Assembly (NCBI RefSeq): GCF_000214705.1
Contig: NC_015573.1
Coordinates: 1,325,001-1,389,000, forward strand
Length of the DNA: 64,000 bases
Source: Desulfofundulus kuznetsovii DSM 6115
GTDB taxonomy: Bacteria > Bacillota > Desulfotomaculia > Desulfotomaculales > Desulfovirgulaceae
Direction: 5' to 3'
Every line of letters starts with the position of its first letter. Position 1 is the stretch's first letter. Below, in pieces: positions 43,436-52,446 of this stretch. Under the pieces are notes generated by a model. The model saw only the letters and a list, made by a program, of their open reading frames with translations. It searched no databases and was not told where the DNA came from. The translations under genes and the position numbers were made by a program.

Positions 43436-44719
43436 ATGGAAACGGCGTTGCTGTTTTGTATATTCGTGCTGCTCTTCCTGATCAACGTGCCCGTTGCCAT
43501 CAGCCTGGCGGTAGCTGCCCTAATCGTTTTAGCTACCACCACCGACTTTACCATGTACATGATCGTCCAGCGCATGTTTGCCTCCCTCTTATCCCCGCCT
43601 CTCATGGCCATTCCGGCCTTTGTCTTTGCCGGAGTGCTCATGTCCCACGGGGGTATTGCCAGGTACCTCATTGCCGCCCTGCGCAGCTGGTTCGGCCACC
43701 TGCCTGGAGGTCTGTCGGTGGTTACCATTCTGGCCTGCGCCATCTTTGCCGCCATTTCCGGTTCCAGCCCGGCTACGGCTGCGGCCATCGGTGCCATTAT
43801 GCTTCCGGCGATGATTGAAGGGGGTTACGATAAGCGTTACGCCATGGGCCTTATTGCCGCCTCGGGTACCCTGGGTATTCTCGTCCCGCCCAGTGTGACC
43901 ATGGTGGTTTACGGGATAGTGGCTGAGGAATCTATTGGCAAACTTTTCATGGGCGGGCTGCTGCCCGGTCTTTTCCTGGCCGGCATGCTGGTTGTCTTTG
44001 CCATCATTTATGCCCGAGTTAAAGGTTACGGAGCTGGTGAACCGGCTTCATGGCGGGAGCGCTGGACGGCCACCATCAAGGCCCTGCCCGGCGCCTTTTT
44101 ACCGATCTTCATTTTGGGAAGTATTTATTTGGGTATAGTTACCCCCACTGAGGCAGCAGTGCTTTCCGTATTTTATACCATCATCGTTTCCGCTTTTATT
44201 TACCGGGAGTTAAAGCTACCGGACATTCGTAAAGTATTCCGGGAGGCCATCAATATCTCTTCAATGATCTACCTGATTATTGCCGCTGCCATGGTTTTCG
44301 GCCTGTTCCTGACCTCAGAACAGGTGCCCAATAAGATAGCCGAATGGATTGCCGACAGCCACCTGAACCGTTATGCCTTCTTTTTTGCCACCAACCTGAT
44401 GTTCTTCATCATGGGCACTTTCCTGGAGGCCGTTTCCATTACCCTGATTACCCTGCCCCTGCTGCTGCCCATCATCAAGGCGCTGAACATCGACCTGATC
44501 CAGTTTGCCGTGGTCATGACGGTGAATATGGAGCTGGCCATGATTACCCCGCCGGTGGGCCTGAACCTCTTTGTGGTTTCGGCCATGGCTAAAGCGCGGG
44601 TCGAAGAGGTAATCAGGGGCGTGCTGCCCTTTATCTTAATTCTCATTGCCGGACTGGTTATCTTTATCTTCTGGCCTGATATTTCCCTGTACATTCCCCG
44701 GGTGCTGATGGAACGTTAA
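43436..44719 (+). CDS. dctM: TRAP transporter large permease subunit
   Basis: Elevator-type transport subunit with about 12 membrane segments and two re-entrant hairpins. Landmarks: [73 protein letters not shown], and [14 protein letters not shown] at 43436 is 8 bp from AAAGGAG; an in-frame GTG at 43427 overlaps that site. Length of 427 is standard. Followed 19 bp later by the sigma-54 activator gene, implying regulator and transporter are co-expressed. Confidence 0.95.
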   Translation: METALLFCIFVLLFLINVPVAISLAVAALIVLATTTDFTMYMIVQRMFASLLSPPLMAIPAFVFAGVLMSHGGIARYLIAALRSWFGHLPGGLSVVTILACAIFAAISGSSPATAAAIGAIMLPAMIEGGYDKRYAMGLIAASGTLGILVPPSVTMVVYGIVAEESIGKLFMGGLLPGLFLAGMLVVFAIIYARVKGYGAGEPASWRERWTATIKALPGAFLPIFILGSIYLGIVTPTEAAVLSVFYTIIVSAFIYRELKLPDIRKVFREAINISSMIYLIIAAAMVFGLFLTSEQVPNKIAEWIADSHLNRYAFFFATNLMFFIMGTFLEAVSITLITLPLLLPIIKALNIDLIQFAVVMTVNMELAMITPPVGLNLFVVSAMAKARVEEVIRGVLPFILILIAGLVIFIFWPDISLYIPRVLMER

Positions 44720-44738
44720 CCGGCTGGGGGGAGAAAGC

Positions 44739-46439
44739 ATGGACGGCTTGTTTGAAACCCTTTGTACCGCTCTTGGTATGATTGCCCGGCTGGCCGGTGG
44801 CTATGCCACGGTTATTGATCTGTGCAGTGGCAACACCAAAACCGTGGATGCCTCGGGCCAGGAGGTTCCCCATTACCCCCTGGAAAACTATGAGGGTCTG
44901 GAAGAGGCCCGGCAAAGCAGTGGTCCCCTGCTGTTTCCTTCCCGCAGGGAAGAAGGGGTACTGCATTTCTTCCTGCCCCTGGAGGGTTGCCTTCTGGCAG
45001 TAAACAATTTGCTGCGTGCCCGCCGGGAGGCCGGTTTAAAGGCAACCTTCCGGGAGGCCCTCCCTTTGATTGCCCGGGTGGCCGGGGGCGAGGCGGTGCT
45101 CTTTGACCGCCAGGGGATGCGCTTTTTCAGCGTGGGGTCGGATGGAAAGGAATCGGTCAGGGGGATGGGGGAATTTACCTACCTGGGCAGGCAGGCCATG
45201 GAACTGGGGCGGCCGGTAATCGGGCCGTCCCTGCTGGAGGAGGGGGCCATGGCCGTGCGTATTCCGATCACTGCGGAGTTTGGCATGGGTTTTAACAATG
45301 TCCTGGCGGTAAAACAAAAGAAAATGCTGGCTGCTTCCCACCGGCAGGGCTACCCCCGCTATACCTTTGCCCATATCATTGGTACCAGCCGGGCCATCCA
45401 GCAATGTATCCGGCAGGCCCGCCAGGTGGCTGTAACCAACTCCACGGTATTGCTCTACGGCGAAACGGGTACCGGAAAGGAACTCTTTGCCCAGTCCATT
45501 CACAATGCCAGCCAGCGGTCCGGCGGCCCCTTTGTGGCCATAAACTGTGGGGCCATTCCGGCCAGCCTGGTGGAGAGCCAGCTATTCGGTTATGAAGCCG
45601 GGGCTTTTACCGGTGCCCGCAAGGAGGGCCAACCGGGGGTTTTTGAACAGGCTAACAGTGGTACCCTTTTCCTGGATGAGATTAGCGAAATGGAGCTGGA
45701 ACTGCAGTCCCGTTTATTGAGGGTACTGCAGGAACGGGAAGTGGTGCGCATTGGGGGAAAAAAACCTATCCCCGTGGATGTGCGGGTAATTGCTTCCACC
45801 AATAAGGACCTGTGGCAAATGGTAGTCAGCGGTAAATTCCGGCAGGACCTGTTTTACCGCCTCAATGTGGTGGATCTGCGCATTCCCCCTCTGCGGGAAA
45901 GGGTGGAAGATATTCCCCTGCTGGTACGGCACTTTATCAAACAGTTCCATGATACCTTCGGTACCTTTGTCCGGGACATCTCTGATGAGGCCCTGGCATG
46001 CCTCATGGGTTACGGCTGGCCGGGTAATGTAAGGGAATTGCAGAACTGCATTGAAAGAACCATGAACCTGGCCACTCATGAAGTGATCCAGCCGGCGGAT
46101 CTTCCCGCCTTTATTCGCAACTGCTCCTGTCGGCTGCCGGAAAACACAGCAACAGCTACCCAATCCGGACAAATCGTACCGGTATATTCCTTTGCAAAAT
46201 TGAATTCCCAGGGGCATCTGCCAAAGACCGATCACGATGGATCTTTTTTTAAAACACCAAGTTTTTGCGTGTTGAAAGGAACTACCCAGGCCGTAGAACG
46301 GTCAACCATCCTGCGGGTACTGGAAGAAACGGGTTACAACCGCCGGCGAACTGCTGAGAAGCTGGGTATCAGCACCACCACTTTGTGGCGCAAGATGAAG
46401 AGACTCGGGCTGCTGTCAGGGTCGACAACGGGTTCTTAA
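44739..46439 (+). CDS. Sigma-54-dependent transcriptional activator
   Basis: Enhancer-binding protein. Residues 1-205 form a sensor region without a motif I can name (possibly GAF-like); no receiver domain. The AAA+ core starts near 210 ([19 protein letters not shown]) with Walker A GETGTGKE (from Gly241), the sigma-54 contact loop GAFTGA (about 288), Walker B TLFLDEIS and [21 protein letters not shown] Fis-type HTH ends the protein ([27 protein letters not shown]). Lies between a TRAP transporter and a gene block with a -24/-12 promoter, so it very likely activates that block in response to an imported acid. Confidence 0.93.
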   Translation: MDGLFETLCTALGMIARLAGGYATVIDLCSGNTKTVDASGQEVPHYPLENYEGLEEARQSSGPLLFPSRREEGVLHFFLPLEGCLLAVNNLLRARREAGLKATFREALPLIARVAGGEAVLFDRQGMRFFSVGSDGKESVRGMGEFTYLGRQAMELGRPVIGPSLLEEGAMAVRIPITAEFGMGFNNVLAVKQKKMLAASHRQGYPRYTFAHIIGTSRAIQQCIRQARQVAVTNSTVLLYGETGTGKELFAQSIHNASQRSGGPFVAINCGAIPASLVESQLFGYEAGAFTGARKEGQPGVFEQANSGTLFLDEISEMELELQSRLLRVLQEREVVRIGGKKPIPVDVRVIASTNKDLWQMVVSGKFRQDLFYRLNVVDLRIPPLRERVEDIPLLVRHFIKQFHDTFGTFVRDISDEALACLMGYGWPGNVRELQNCIERTMNLATHEVIQPADLPAFIRNCSCRLPENTATATQSGQIVPVYSFAKLNSQGHLPKTDHDGSFFKTPSFCVLKGTTQAVERSTILRVLEETGYNRRRTAEKLGISTTTLWRKMKRLGLLSGSTTGS

Positions 46440-46460
46440 AAAAACCTTTTCCCCTTTGTG

Positions 46461-46488
46461 GCCATGGCTTGTGGAGCCGTGGCTTTTC
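46461..46488 (+). terminator. Terminator after the sigma-54 activator gene
   Basis: GCCATGGCT (46461-46469) pairs with AGCCGTGGC (46475-46483) with one G-U wobble and a 5-nt loop, followed by TTTTCAT. Located 21 bp after the stop codon. Confidence 0.65.
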
Positions 46489-46491
46489 ATA

Positions 46492-46534
46492 TTTGCAATG
46501 TTTGTTATTGCATAATCTCAAACACCATTGCAAA
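46492..46534. promoter_or_regulatory. Upstream activator site candidate: TTTGCAATG ... CATTGCAAA
   Basis: TTTGCAATG (46492-46500) and CATTGCAAA (46526-46534) are perfect 9-bp complements 25 bp apart; TTATTGCATAA lies between them at 46505-46515. The cluster is roughly 100-135 bp upstream of the -24/-12 promoter, the normal distance for enhancers of sigma-54 activators. Binding by the activator encoded just upstream is inferred. Confidence 0.55.
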
Positions 46535-46627
46535 AGTGAAACATTTAAAATAACCAAGGTACGTCTTCTGCCTTCAGACCTGCGCATATTGCTGCACTTC
46601 CGAGTCCTTTATGGTCGTCTTCTTGCT

Positions 46628-46643
46628 TGGCAAGGAATTTGCT
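46628..46643 (+). promoter_or_regulatory. Sigma-54 (-24/-12) promoter of the lyase/ligase operon
   Basis: TGGCAAGGAATTTGCT: TGGCA at -24 and TTGCT at -12 with GG and GC exactly 10 bp apart, one mismatch to the TGGCAC-N5-TTGCW consensus. It lies 29 bp before the ATG of the CitE-like gene, whose AGGAGGTGAGG ribosome site falls in between. Confidence 0.75.
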
Positions 46644-46671
46644 CCTCACTGGAAGCAGGAGGTGAGGTTGA

Positions 46672-47574
46672 ATGGAAAAGCCGCTACGCAGTTTTCTCTT
46701 TGCTCCCGCCAGCGACTTGCGCAAGGTAGACAAGGCCTTGTCCCTTGATGCCGATGCGGTGATCCTGGACCTGGAAGATGCCGTGGCGGTGTCCGAAAAG
46801 GTACGGGCACGGAGCCTGGTGCTGGATGTTCTTGGACGTATGAACCGCGAGGGTATTTACGTGCGGGTGAACGGGGTCAACACCCGCTGGATTGTGGGTG
46901 ACCTGATGGCGGTGGTGGGGGGCCGGCCGGCGGGCATCATGCTGCCCAAGGCTGAAGATGCCGAAGAAGTCAGGCGGGTGGACTGGCTCATTGGCCAGCT
47001 GGAAAGGGAATACGGCTTGCCGGCCGGCGAGATGGAACTCATTCCCCTGGTGGAAACGGCCCGGGGGGTGATGAATGCCTATGAGGTGGCCACCAGCTGC
47101 CCGCGGGTAAAGCGGCTGGCTTTCGGGGCCGTGGATTACACCCTGGACATCGGCATATCGCTGACCGGTCAGGGTACGGAGATCTTTTATGCCCGCTCCC
47201 ATCTGGTGGTGGCCAGCCGGGCGGCCGGCATTGAAGGACCCATCGATACAGTTTACCCCAACATTAAAGATGAGGAAGGGCTGGCAGAGGAATGCCGCCT
47301 GGTGCGCAGTCTGGGCTTTGCCGGTAAGCTGGTGATCCACCCGGCGCAACTGGGACCCGTAAACGAAATCTTTTCTCCCACGCCCAGGGAAATTGATTAT
47401 GCGGCTAAAGTGGCACAGGCCTTTGCACAGGCCGAAGCTGAAGGCATTGCGGCAGTGCAGCTGGAGGGTAAGTTTATTGATTACCCCGTGGCAGCCTGGG
47501 CCAGGCGGACGCTGGCCATTGCCCGGGCTTTAGGTCTGGCGGGGGAAAAAGGGTCGGAAGAACAAAGAGTTTGA
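46672..47574 (+). CDS. CitE-like acyl-CoA lyase (HpcH/HpaI superfamily)
   Basis: TIM-barrel, Mg-dependent C-C lyase of the CitE branch, whose members cleave citryl-, malyl-, citramalyl- or methylmalyl-CoA. Landmarks: RSFLFAPAS, ILDLEDAV (metal-linked Glu35-Asp36), VRVNG with substrate Arg, PLVETARGV with metal-binding Glu, FGAVDYTLDIG, and GIEGPIDTVYPNIKDEEGL. CitD and CitF are absent, so this is a free CoA-ester lyase, not a citrate lyase subunit. First gene behind a -24/-12 promoter and directly before a SucCD-like ligase, which would supply its CoA ester. The specific substrate cannot be read from sequence. Confidence 0.85.
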   Translation: MEKPLRSFLFAPASDLRKVDKALSLDADAVILDLEDAVAVSEKVRARSLVLDVLGRMNREGIYVRVNGVNTRWIVGDLMAVVGGRPAGIMLPKAEDAEEVRRVDWLIGQLEREYGLPAGEMELIPLVETARGVMNAYEVATSCPRVKRLAFGAVDYTLDIGISLTGQGTEIFYARSHLVVASRAAGIEGPIDTVYPNIKDEEGLAEECRLVRSLGFAGKLVIHPAQLGPVNEIFSPTPREIDYAAKVAQAFAQAEAEGIAAVQLEGKFIDYPVAAWARRTLAIARALGLAGEKGSEEQRV

Positions 47575-47586
47575 GGGGGGAAAACA

Positions 47587-48813
47587 GTGGGTCGCCTGCT
47601 GGAACATCACAGCAAGCAGTTGTTCAAAGAGATGGGCATAGCGGTGCCCAGTTACGAGGTGGCCACCAGCGAAGACGAAGCTCAGGAGGCCGCCCGGCGT
47701 ATAGGTAAACCCGTGGTCATTAAGGCGCTGGTGCCCGTGGGCAAACGGGGTAAGGCCGGAGCTATTAAATTTGCCGACACGCCACAGGAAGCAGCTTTAA
47801 GGGCCGGGGAGTTGCTGGGCATCACGGTGCGGCATTTCCCCGTGGAAAAGGTCCTGGTGGAAGAAAAACTGGACGTGGCCCAGGAATGGTACCTTTCCAT
47901 TACCTACGATAAGAACAAACAGTTGCCGGTGATCATCGCCAGCACCAGGGGCGGGGTGGATGTGGAGGAATTGAGCCGTTCCTACCCGGCCGAGATGGTT
48001 ATTCACCAGGTGGACCCCTTTGAAGGCCTGCCCGGCTTTCGGGCCAGAGAGATCTGGGCGGACCTTGGGGTAGGGGGCAAACTGCTGGGTGCCGCAGGGG
48101 CGCTGTTAAGCAAACTCTATGCCACCTTTGACCGTTATGATGCCTATCTTTTGGAGGTCAACCCGCTGGTGGTAACCACCGGGGGAGAACTGGTAGCCGC
48201 GGCGGCGGTGATGAGCGTGGATGATAGCGCCATGTACCGCCAGCCCCGTCTTGCGGACATGGTCCAGCTGGGCAGTGAACGTGCCTGGCGTCCCCTTACG
48301 GAACTGGAAAAGAAAATGGTGGAAGTAAATGAATCCGACCCCTACCGGGGTACGGCCCGCTATACCGAGATGCCCGGCGGTGATATTGGATTCATGTGCG
48401 GGGGTGGTGGCGGCAGCCTCCTGTGCTTTGATACCCTGGTGTCCCTGGGGGGGCGGCCGGCCAATTATTCAGAAGTAGGGGGTAACCCGCCCGAAGCAAA
48501 GGTATACGGCCTGACCAAAGGAATCCTTTCCAAACCTGGAGTGAAAGGGTTATTTGTCGCCCATAACATTACCAATAATACCCAGGTGGATGTGCTGGCC
48601 CGGGGGATAATCCGGGCGTTAAAAGATCTAAACATTGATCCGGTTACCTTCCCGGTGGTGGTGCGGGAAGCCGGAGTCAATGATGCCGTAGCCCGGGAGC
48701 TCTTTACGGCAGCCGGGGTGGAGTATTACGGTGATGAGGTAACTCTCACCGAGGCATGTGCCCGGATGGTGGCCCGGATGAAGGAAGTTTACGGGGAAGG
48801 GGGACGGCCATAA
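47587..48813 (+). CDS. SucC-like acyl-CoA ligase beta subunit (divergent)
   Basis: ATP-grasp subunit forming a CoA thioester from a carboxylic acid with the following alpha subunit. The N-terminal ATP-grasp part is clear (GRLLEHHSKQLFKEMGI, KRGKAGAIKFADTPQEA, EVNPLV). The C-terminal nucleotide/CoA domain departs from true succinyl-CoA synthetase: where the mmc-cluster copy has ANGAGITMG this protein has CGGGGGSLL (Cys271 to about 279), and GGG-T replaces in the next loop. 408 residues, GTG start behind GGGGGG. The lyase gene upstream suggests the product is a 3-hydroxy-dicarboxyl- or tricarboxyl-CoA, for example malyl-, citramalyl-, citryl- or itaconyl-CoA. Confidence 0.8.
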   Translation: MGRLLEHHSKQLFKEMGIAVPSYEVATSEDEAQEAARRIGKPVVIKALVPVGKRGKAGAIKFADTPQEAALRAGELLGITVRHFPVEKVLVEEKLDVAQEWYLSITYDKNKQLPVIIASTRGGVDVEELSRSYPAEMVIHQVDPFEGLPGFRAREIWADLGVGGKLLGAAGALLSKLYATFDRYDAYLLEVNPLVVTTGGELVAAAAVMSVDDSAMYRQPRLADMVQLGSERAWRPLTELEKKMVEVNESDPYRGTARYTEMPGGDIGFMCGGGGGSLLCFDTLVSLGGRPANYSEVGGNPPEAKVYGLTKGILSKPGVKGLFVAHNITNNTQVDVLARGIIRALKDLNIDPVTFPVVVREAGVNDAVARELFTAAGVEYYGDEVTLTEACARMVARMKEVYGEGGRP

Positions 48814-49710
48814 ATGGGCATTCTTATTGATCGCCATTCCCGCATTGTGATTCAGGGGATCACCGGCCGGGAGGCCAGTATGGTCACCAGGCACACCCTG
48901 GCCTACGGTACCCGTATTGTGGCCGGGGTGACACCGGGGAAGGGTGGGCAGGAGGTCCACGGCGTACCGGTGTACGATACCTTAAAGGCGGCTTGCCGGG
49001 AACATCAACCGGATACGTCCTTGATCTACGTCCCTCCTGCCTTTGTTTACGATGCCGTGGCTGAAGCGGTGGCCAACGGGATCAAGCTGATTCTTATTCC
49101 CACCGAAAACGTCCCGCAAAAGGATGCGGTAAAATTCTTAAATCTGGCCCGTCGGGCCGGGGTGCGGGTGATCGGCCCCAATTCCGTGGGCATGATCAAT
49201 CCCGGCGAACGGGTGAAATTGGGGGCCATTGGGGGAGATAATGTGGAGCGCTGCTTTGTGCCCGGCCCGGTGGGAGTGATTTCCAGAAGCGGTGGGATGA
49301 CTGCCGAAACCTCTTGGATGATCAAGCGTGCCGGTTACGGGGTGAGCACCAGTGTTAGCATTGGCGGGGATGCCCTTATTGGTAGTACCATTAAAGACCT
49401 GCTGGCTCTTTTTGAAGCCGACCCACAGACTCGCGCCGTGGTCGTTTTTTCCGAACCGGGTACTTCCCAGGAGGAGGAAGCGGCAGCCTTCATCCAGGAA
49501 AGAGGATTTACCAAGCCGCTAATTGCTTACATTGCCGGCCGCTTTACGGAGGACATGCCCGAAGGGACTGTTTTTGGACACGCGGCAGCCCTGATTTCCG
49601 GCAATTACGGTCGTCCTTCCATCAAGGCTGCCAGGTTGAGGGAAGCCGGTGCCCATGTGCTGGATAATTTTGATGACCTGATTCCCACTCTAAAACAGAT
49701 CCTGGGGTAA
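48814..49710 (+). CDS. SucD-like acyl-CoA ligase alpha subunit
   Basis: CoA-binding and phosphohistidine subunit partnering the preceding gene. N-terminal Rossmann CoA-binding domain ([35 protein letters not shown]), IGPNSVGMINPGERVKLG, SRSGGMTAE, SIGGDALIGST. The phospho-His lies in FGHAAALISG, where ordinary SucD has [11 protein letters not shown] immediately follows the beta-subunit stop. Less similar to the mmc-cluster SucD than expected for a duplicate, consistent with a different acid substrate. Confidence 0.83.
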   Translation: MGILIDRHSRIVIQGITGREASMVTRHTLAYGTRIVAGVTPGKGGQEVHGVPVYDTLKAACREHQPDTSLIYVPPAFVYDAVAEAVANGIKLILIPTENVPQKDAVKFLNLARRAGVRVIGPNSVGMINPGERVKLGAIGGDNVERCFVPGPVGVISRSGGMTAETSWMIKRAGYGVSTSVSIGGDALIGSTIKDLLALFEADPQTRAVVVFSEPGTSQEEEAAAFIQERGFTKPLIAYIAGRFTEDMPEGTVFGHAAALISGNYGRPSIKAARLREAGAHVLDNFDDLIPTLKQILG

Positions 49711-49750
49711 GGACGAGGGAATCTCAATGAAGAAAGTAAGGTGATTTTCC

Positions 49751-51157
49751 ATGTTATCCCACCGGCTGGCCGACTTTATTGGCCAGATCCAATATGATAT
49801 GCTTCCCGCGACCACAGTGCATATGGCCAGGCTGGCTTTCCTGGACTGGCTGGGTTCGGCTGCGGCCGGCGGTCAGCAGGCACCTGCTCAAAAGGTCCAG
49901 GCGGTTGTAAAGCAGCAGGGGGGCTCTCCCCAGGCCACCCTGCTGGCGACCGGGGAGAAGATCTCCTGCCTCAATGCGGCCCTGGCCAACGGCATTGCCT
50001 CCCATATCATGGAACTGGATGATGTGCACCGGGCCGCCATCATCCATGCCGGGGCGGCAGTGATACCGGCTGCCCTGGCCGTGGCGGAGATGATCAGGGC
50101 GAGCGGCCGCCAGTTGTTGGAGGCCATTGTGGTGGGTTATGAAGTGGCCATCCGGGTTGGCGAGGCCGTTACCCCGTCACACTATTACTTCTGGCACACC
50201 ACCGGTACCTGCGGTACCTTTGGTGCGGCGGCTGCGGCCGGAAAGCTTTTGGGTTTAAATAAAGAACAGCTGGTCTGGGCCCTGGGCAATGCCGGTACCC
50301 AGGCTGCCGGATTGTGGGAATTTCTGGTCGACGGGGCCATGTCCAAACACCTCCACCCGGGTAAGGCCGCCCAGAATGGCGTGCTGGCCGCTTTGCTGGC
50401 CAGAGAAGGTTTTACTGGAGCCATGCGTATTCTAGAAGGGGAAAGGGGGTTCTGCCGGGCTACGGCTCCCCAGTTTGACCTGAGTAAAATTACCGCCGGC
50501 CTGGGCAAACCTCCCTACAAAGTGGAAGAAAACTCCTTTAAAATCCATGCCTCCTGCCGTCATACCCATCCGGCGGTGGATGTAGTCCTGGAGCTGGCTA
50601 CTCGCTATGGTCTTAAACCAGCTGATATAGCTACTATCACCGTCCGTACATACCGCACGGCCCTGGACATTACCGCCAATCACCAGCCGACCACGGTTTA
50701 TGCGGCCAAGTTCAGCCTGCCCTTCTGTGTGGCCCTGGCCCTGAAAACCGGACATTGTGGTCCAGAGGACTTTACCCCGGCCAATCTTTTTGATCCGGAA
50801 ATTCGGGAACTGATGTCCCGGGTAACCCTGGTGATGGACGAGGAGCTTGACGCCCTCCATCCTGCCCGCTGGCCGGCAGTGGTGGAGATAAGCACTCCGT
50901 CCGGCCAGGCATACCGGGGACGGATGGATTTTCCCCGGGGCGACCCGGAAAATCCGGTTACTGCCGAAGAACTGGTGACCAAGTTCCATGCTCTGGCTGC
51001 CGGACCCTGGGGAGAACAGAGGTCGCGGGTTCTGGCGCAGGCGGTTCTGGATCTGGAGAACGTGGTAGATGTGGCCGATTTGTTCCAGGTACTTTCGCCA
51101 AACCACTATGGGAGGGTATGGCACTCCTCCTGCGGAATAACACAGCACGAAAGGTGA
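49751..51157 (+). CDS. MmgE/PrpD-family protein
   Basis: Family that includes 2-methylcitrate dehydratase (PrpD), cis-aconitate decarboxylase and iminodisuccinate epimerase. Landmarks: FLDWLGSAAAGG, NAALANGIASHIMELDDVHR, HAGAAVIPAALAVAE, VVGYEVAIRVGEAV, HTTGTCGTFGAAAAAGKLLGL, KHLHPGKAAQNGVLAALLAREGFTGA (about 195-225) and SCRHTHPAVD. 468 residues is normal. Since reactions in the family differ (dehydration, decarboxylation, epimerisation) its role is open; next to a CoA ligase and CitE-like lyase, a tri- or dicarboxylate such as aconitate or methylcitrate is plausible. Confidence 0.85.
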   Translation: MLSHRLADFIGQIQYDMLPATTVHMARLAFLDWLGSAAAGGQQAPAQKVQAVVKQQGGSPQATLLATGEKISCLNAALANGIASHIMELDDVHRAAIIHAGAAVIPAALAVAEMIRASGRQLLEAIVVGYEVAIRVGEAVTPSHYYFWHTTGTCGTFGAAAAAGKLLGLNKEQLVWALGNAGTQAAGLWEFLVDGAMSKHLHPGKAAQNGVLAALLAREGFTGAMRILEGERGFCRATAPQFDLSKITAGLGKPPYKVEENSFKIHASCRHTHPAVDVVLELATRYGLKPADIATITVRTYRTALDITANHQPTTVYAAKFSLPFCVALALKTGHCGPEDFTPANLFDPEIRELMSRVTLVMDEELDALHPARWPAVVEISTPSGQAYRGRMDFPRGDPENPVTAEELVTKFHALAAGPWGEQRSRVLAQAVLDLENVVDVADLFQVLSPNHYGRVWHSSCGITQHER

Positions 51158-51193
51158 ACACGAAACACGGTGTAGCCGGGGAGGCCAGTATTA

Positions 51194-52411
51194 ATGAAAG
51201 GTTCCTTTACTGAATTGCAAAACCGGGTTATCCAGCGGGGGCTGTGTACTGCCTGTGGAACTTGCGCCGGGGTGTGCCCGGCAGGGGCCATCGGCTGGGC
51301 TTATGTGGATGACGAACCACTGCCTGAATTAACCGGGGAATGTGCCGGCTGCAATATCTGTACCACCGTCTGCCCCGGGGAAGAGGTGAACTTACCTGCC
51401 CTGGAACAGTTTGTTTTTGGCCGGGTTAGGGAAGAACAGATTCCCGACCTGGGTTTTTACCGGGAAGCCCGAGTTGGCTGGGCCACTGACCGGGTCACCA
51501 GGCAACTGGGTGCCAGCGGGGGATTGGTTACGGCCCTGCTGATTTATGCCCTGGAAAAGGGCATTATCGATGGCGCGCTGGTAGCCGGTTTCCGGCAGGA
51601 TCTGCCCTGGCGTACCGAGGCCAGGCTGGCGGTTAATGGTGAGCAACTCCTGGCCGCTGCCAGGAGCAAATATGCCTGTGTACCGGTAAACACCCTTTTA
51701 AACCAGGCTCTGGAACAGGGTTACCGGCGCCTGGCGGTGGTGGGCTTGCCCTGTCATATCCACGGCTTGCGCAAGATGCAGTTTTACGGTCAGCCCGCTT
51801 CCCTGACCCGGGGCGTGGTGCTGATGGTGGGGCTTTTCTGCGCTTCCCAGTTTTATTTTGAGGGTACCCGCCACCTGCTGGTAGAACGTCTGGGGGTAGA
51901 TAGACTGGAAGATATTGCCTCGCTGAGCTACCGGGGCGGCGATTGGCCTGGCCACCTGGTGGTGGAACTGAAGGACGGGCGGAGGCTGCTCCTGGACCGC
52001 CACGAGTATATGTACCACCATCTCATGCCTGCTTTCAAACGGGATCGCTGCGAGATGTGCGTGGATTGGGCTGCGGAACTGGCTGACCTCTCGGTAGGTG
52101 ACTACTGGGACCCGCAGGTGCGGGCCGGGCATGCTTTAGGAACATCTTCCTGCCTGGTGCGCAGTCCAGCTGGTGAAGAGCTGCTGGATGGGGCCGTGAA
52201 AAACGGCTATGTGGAAACAATTCCCCTGGAAGCTGCCCGCCTGGCCGCCGGGATAGGGTACGAGCTAAAAAAGCACGCGGCAGCCTTCCGGTTAAGGCAG
52301 CGGCGTCGTTTTGGCTGGCCCGTACCTGAGTATCATCGCCAGACCAATTATACCCCATTCGCCCGGGAACTGCATCTGGCTCCGGAAACAAAAAGCGACG
52401 TTGAAAAGTAA
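51194..52411 (+). CDS. FrhB/FdhB-like iron-sulfur flavoprotein with N-terminal 2x[4Fe-4S] domain
   Basis: Belongs to the coenzyme F420 hydrogenase/dehydrogenase beta-subunit family. Residues 18-70 hold two [4Fe-4S] motifs (CTACGTCAGVCP and CAGCNICTTVCP); the FrhB N- and C-domains follow (GASGGLVTALLIYALEKG, VGLPCHIHGLRKMQ, RCEMCVDWAAELADLSVGDYWD). Such proteins bind FAD and move electrons between ferredoxin, F420 or NAD(P)H and partner enzymes. Its place just before the SdhA/SdhB-like pair suggests it is their electron-transfer partner, in lieu of a membrane anchor; this is inference. Confidence 0.85.
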   Translation: MKGSFTELQNRVIQRGLCTACGTCAGVCPAGAIGWAYVDDEPLPELTGECAGCNICTTVCPGEEVNLPALEQFVFGRVREEQIPDLGFYREARVGWATDRVTRQLGASGGLVTALLIYALEKGIIDGALVAGFRQDLPWRTEARLAVNGEQLLAAARSKYACVPVNTLLNQALEQGYRRLAVVGLPCHIHGLRKMQFYGQPASLTRGVVLMVGLFCASQFYFEGTRHLLVERLGVDRLEDIASLSYRGGDWPGHLVVELKDGRRLLLDRHEYMYHHLMPAFKRDRCEMCVDWAAELADLSVGDYWDPQVRAGHALGTSSCLVRSPAGEELLDGAVKNGYVETIPLEAARLAAGIGYELKKHAAAFRLRQRRRFGWPVPEYHRQTNYTPFARELHLAPETKSDVEK

Positions 52412-52446
52412 GGGTGCAAAAGGATTTAAGGAGGTGCTTTGGAAGA

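Noticed and set aside
46684-47349. Long open frame on the minus strand opposite the CitE-like gene (221 codons)
   Set aside because: It mirrors a well-recognised gene, has no family motif, and long antisense frames are common in this GC-rich sequence; same judgement for similar frames opposite pknB, sucD-like, prpD-like and mutS genes.
46672-47574. Citrate lyase beta subunit
   Set aside because: No citD, citF or citC neighbours; the adjacent ligase fits a free CoA-ester substrate better.
47587-49710. Ordinary TCA-cycle succinyl-CoA synthetase
   Set aside because: A canonical sucCD pair is present at 59,749-61,763; this pair has an altered nucleotide/CoA loop and sits with a CoA-ester lyase, so a different acid is more likely.
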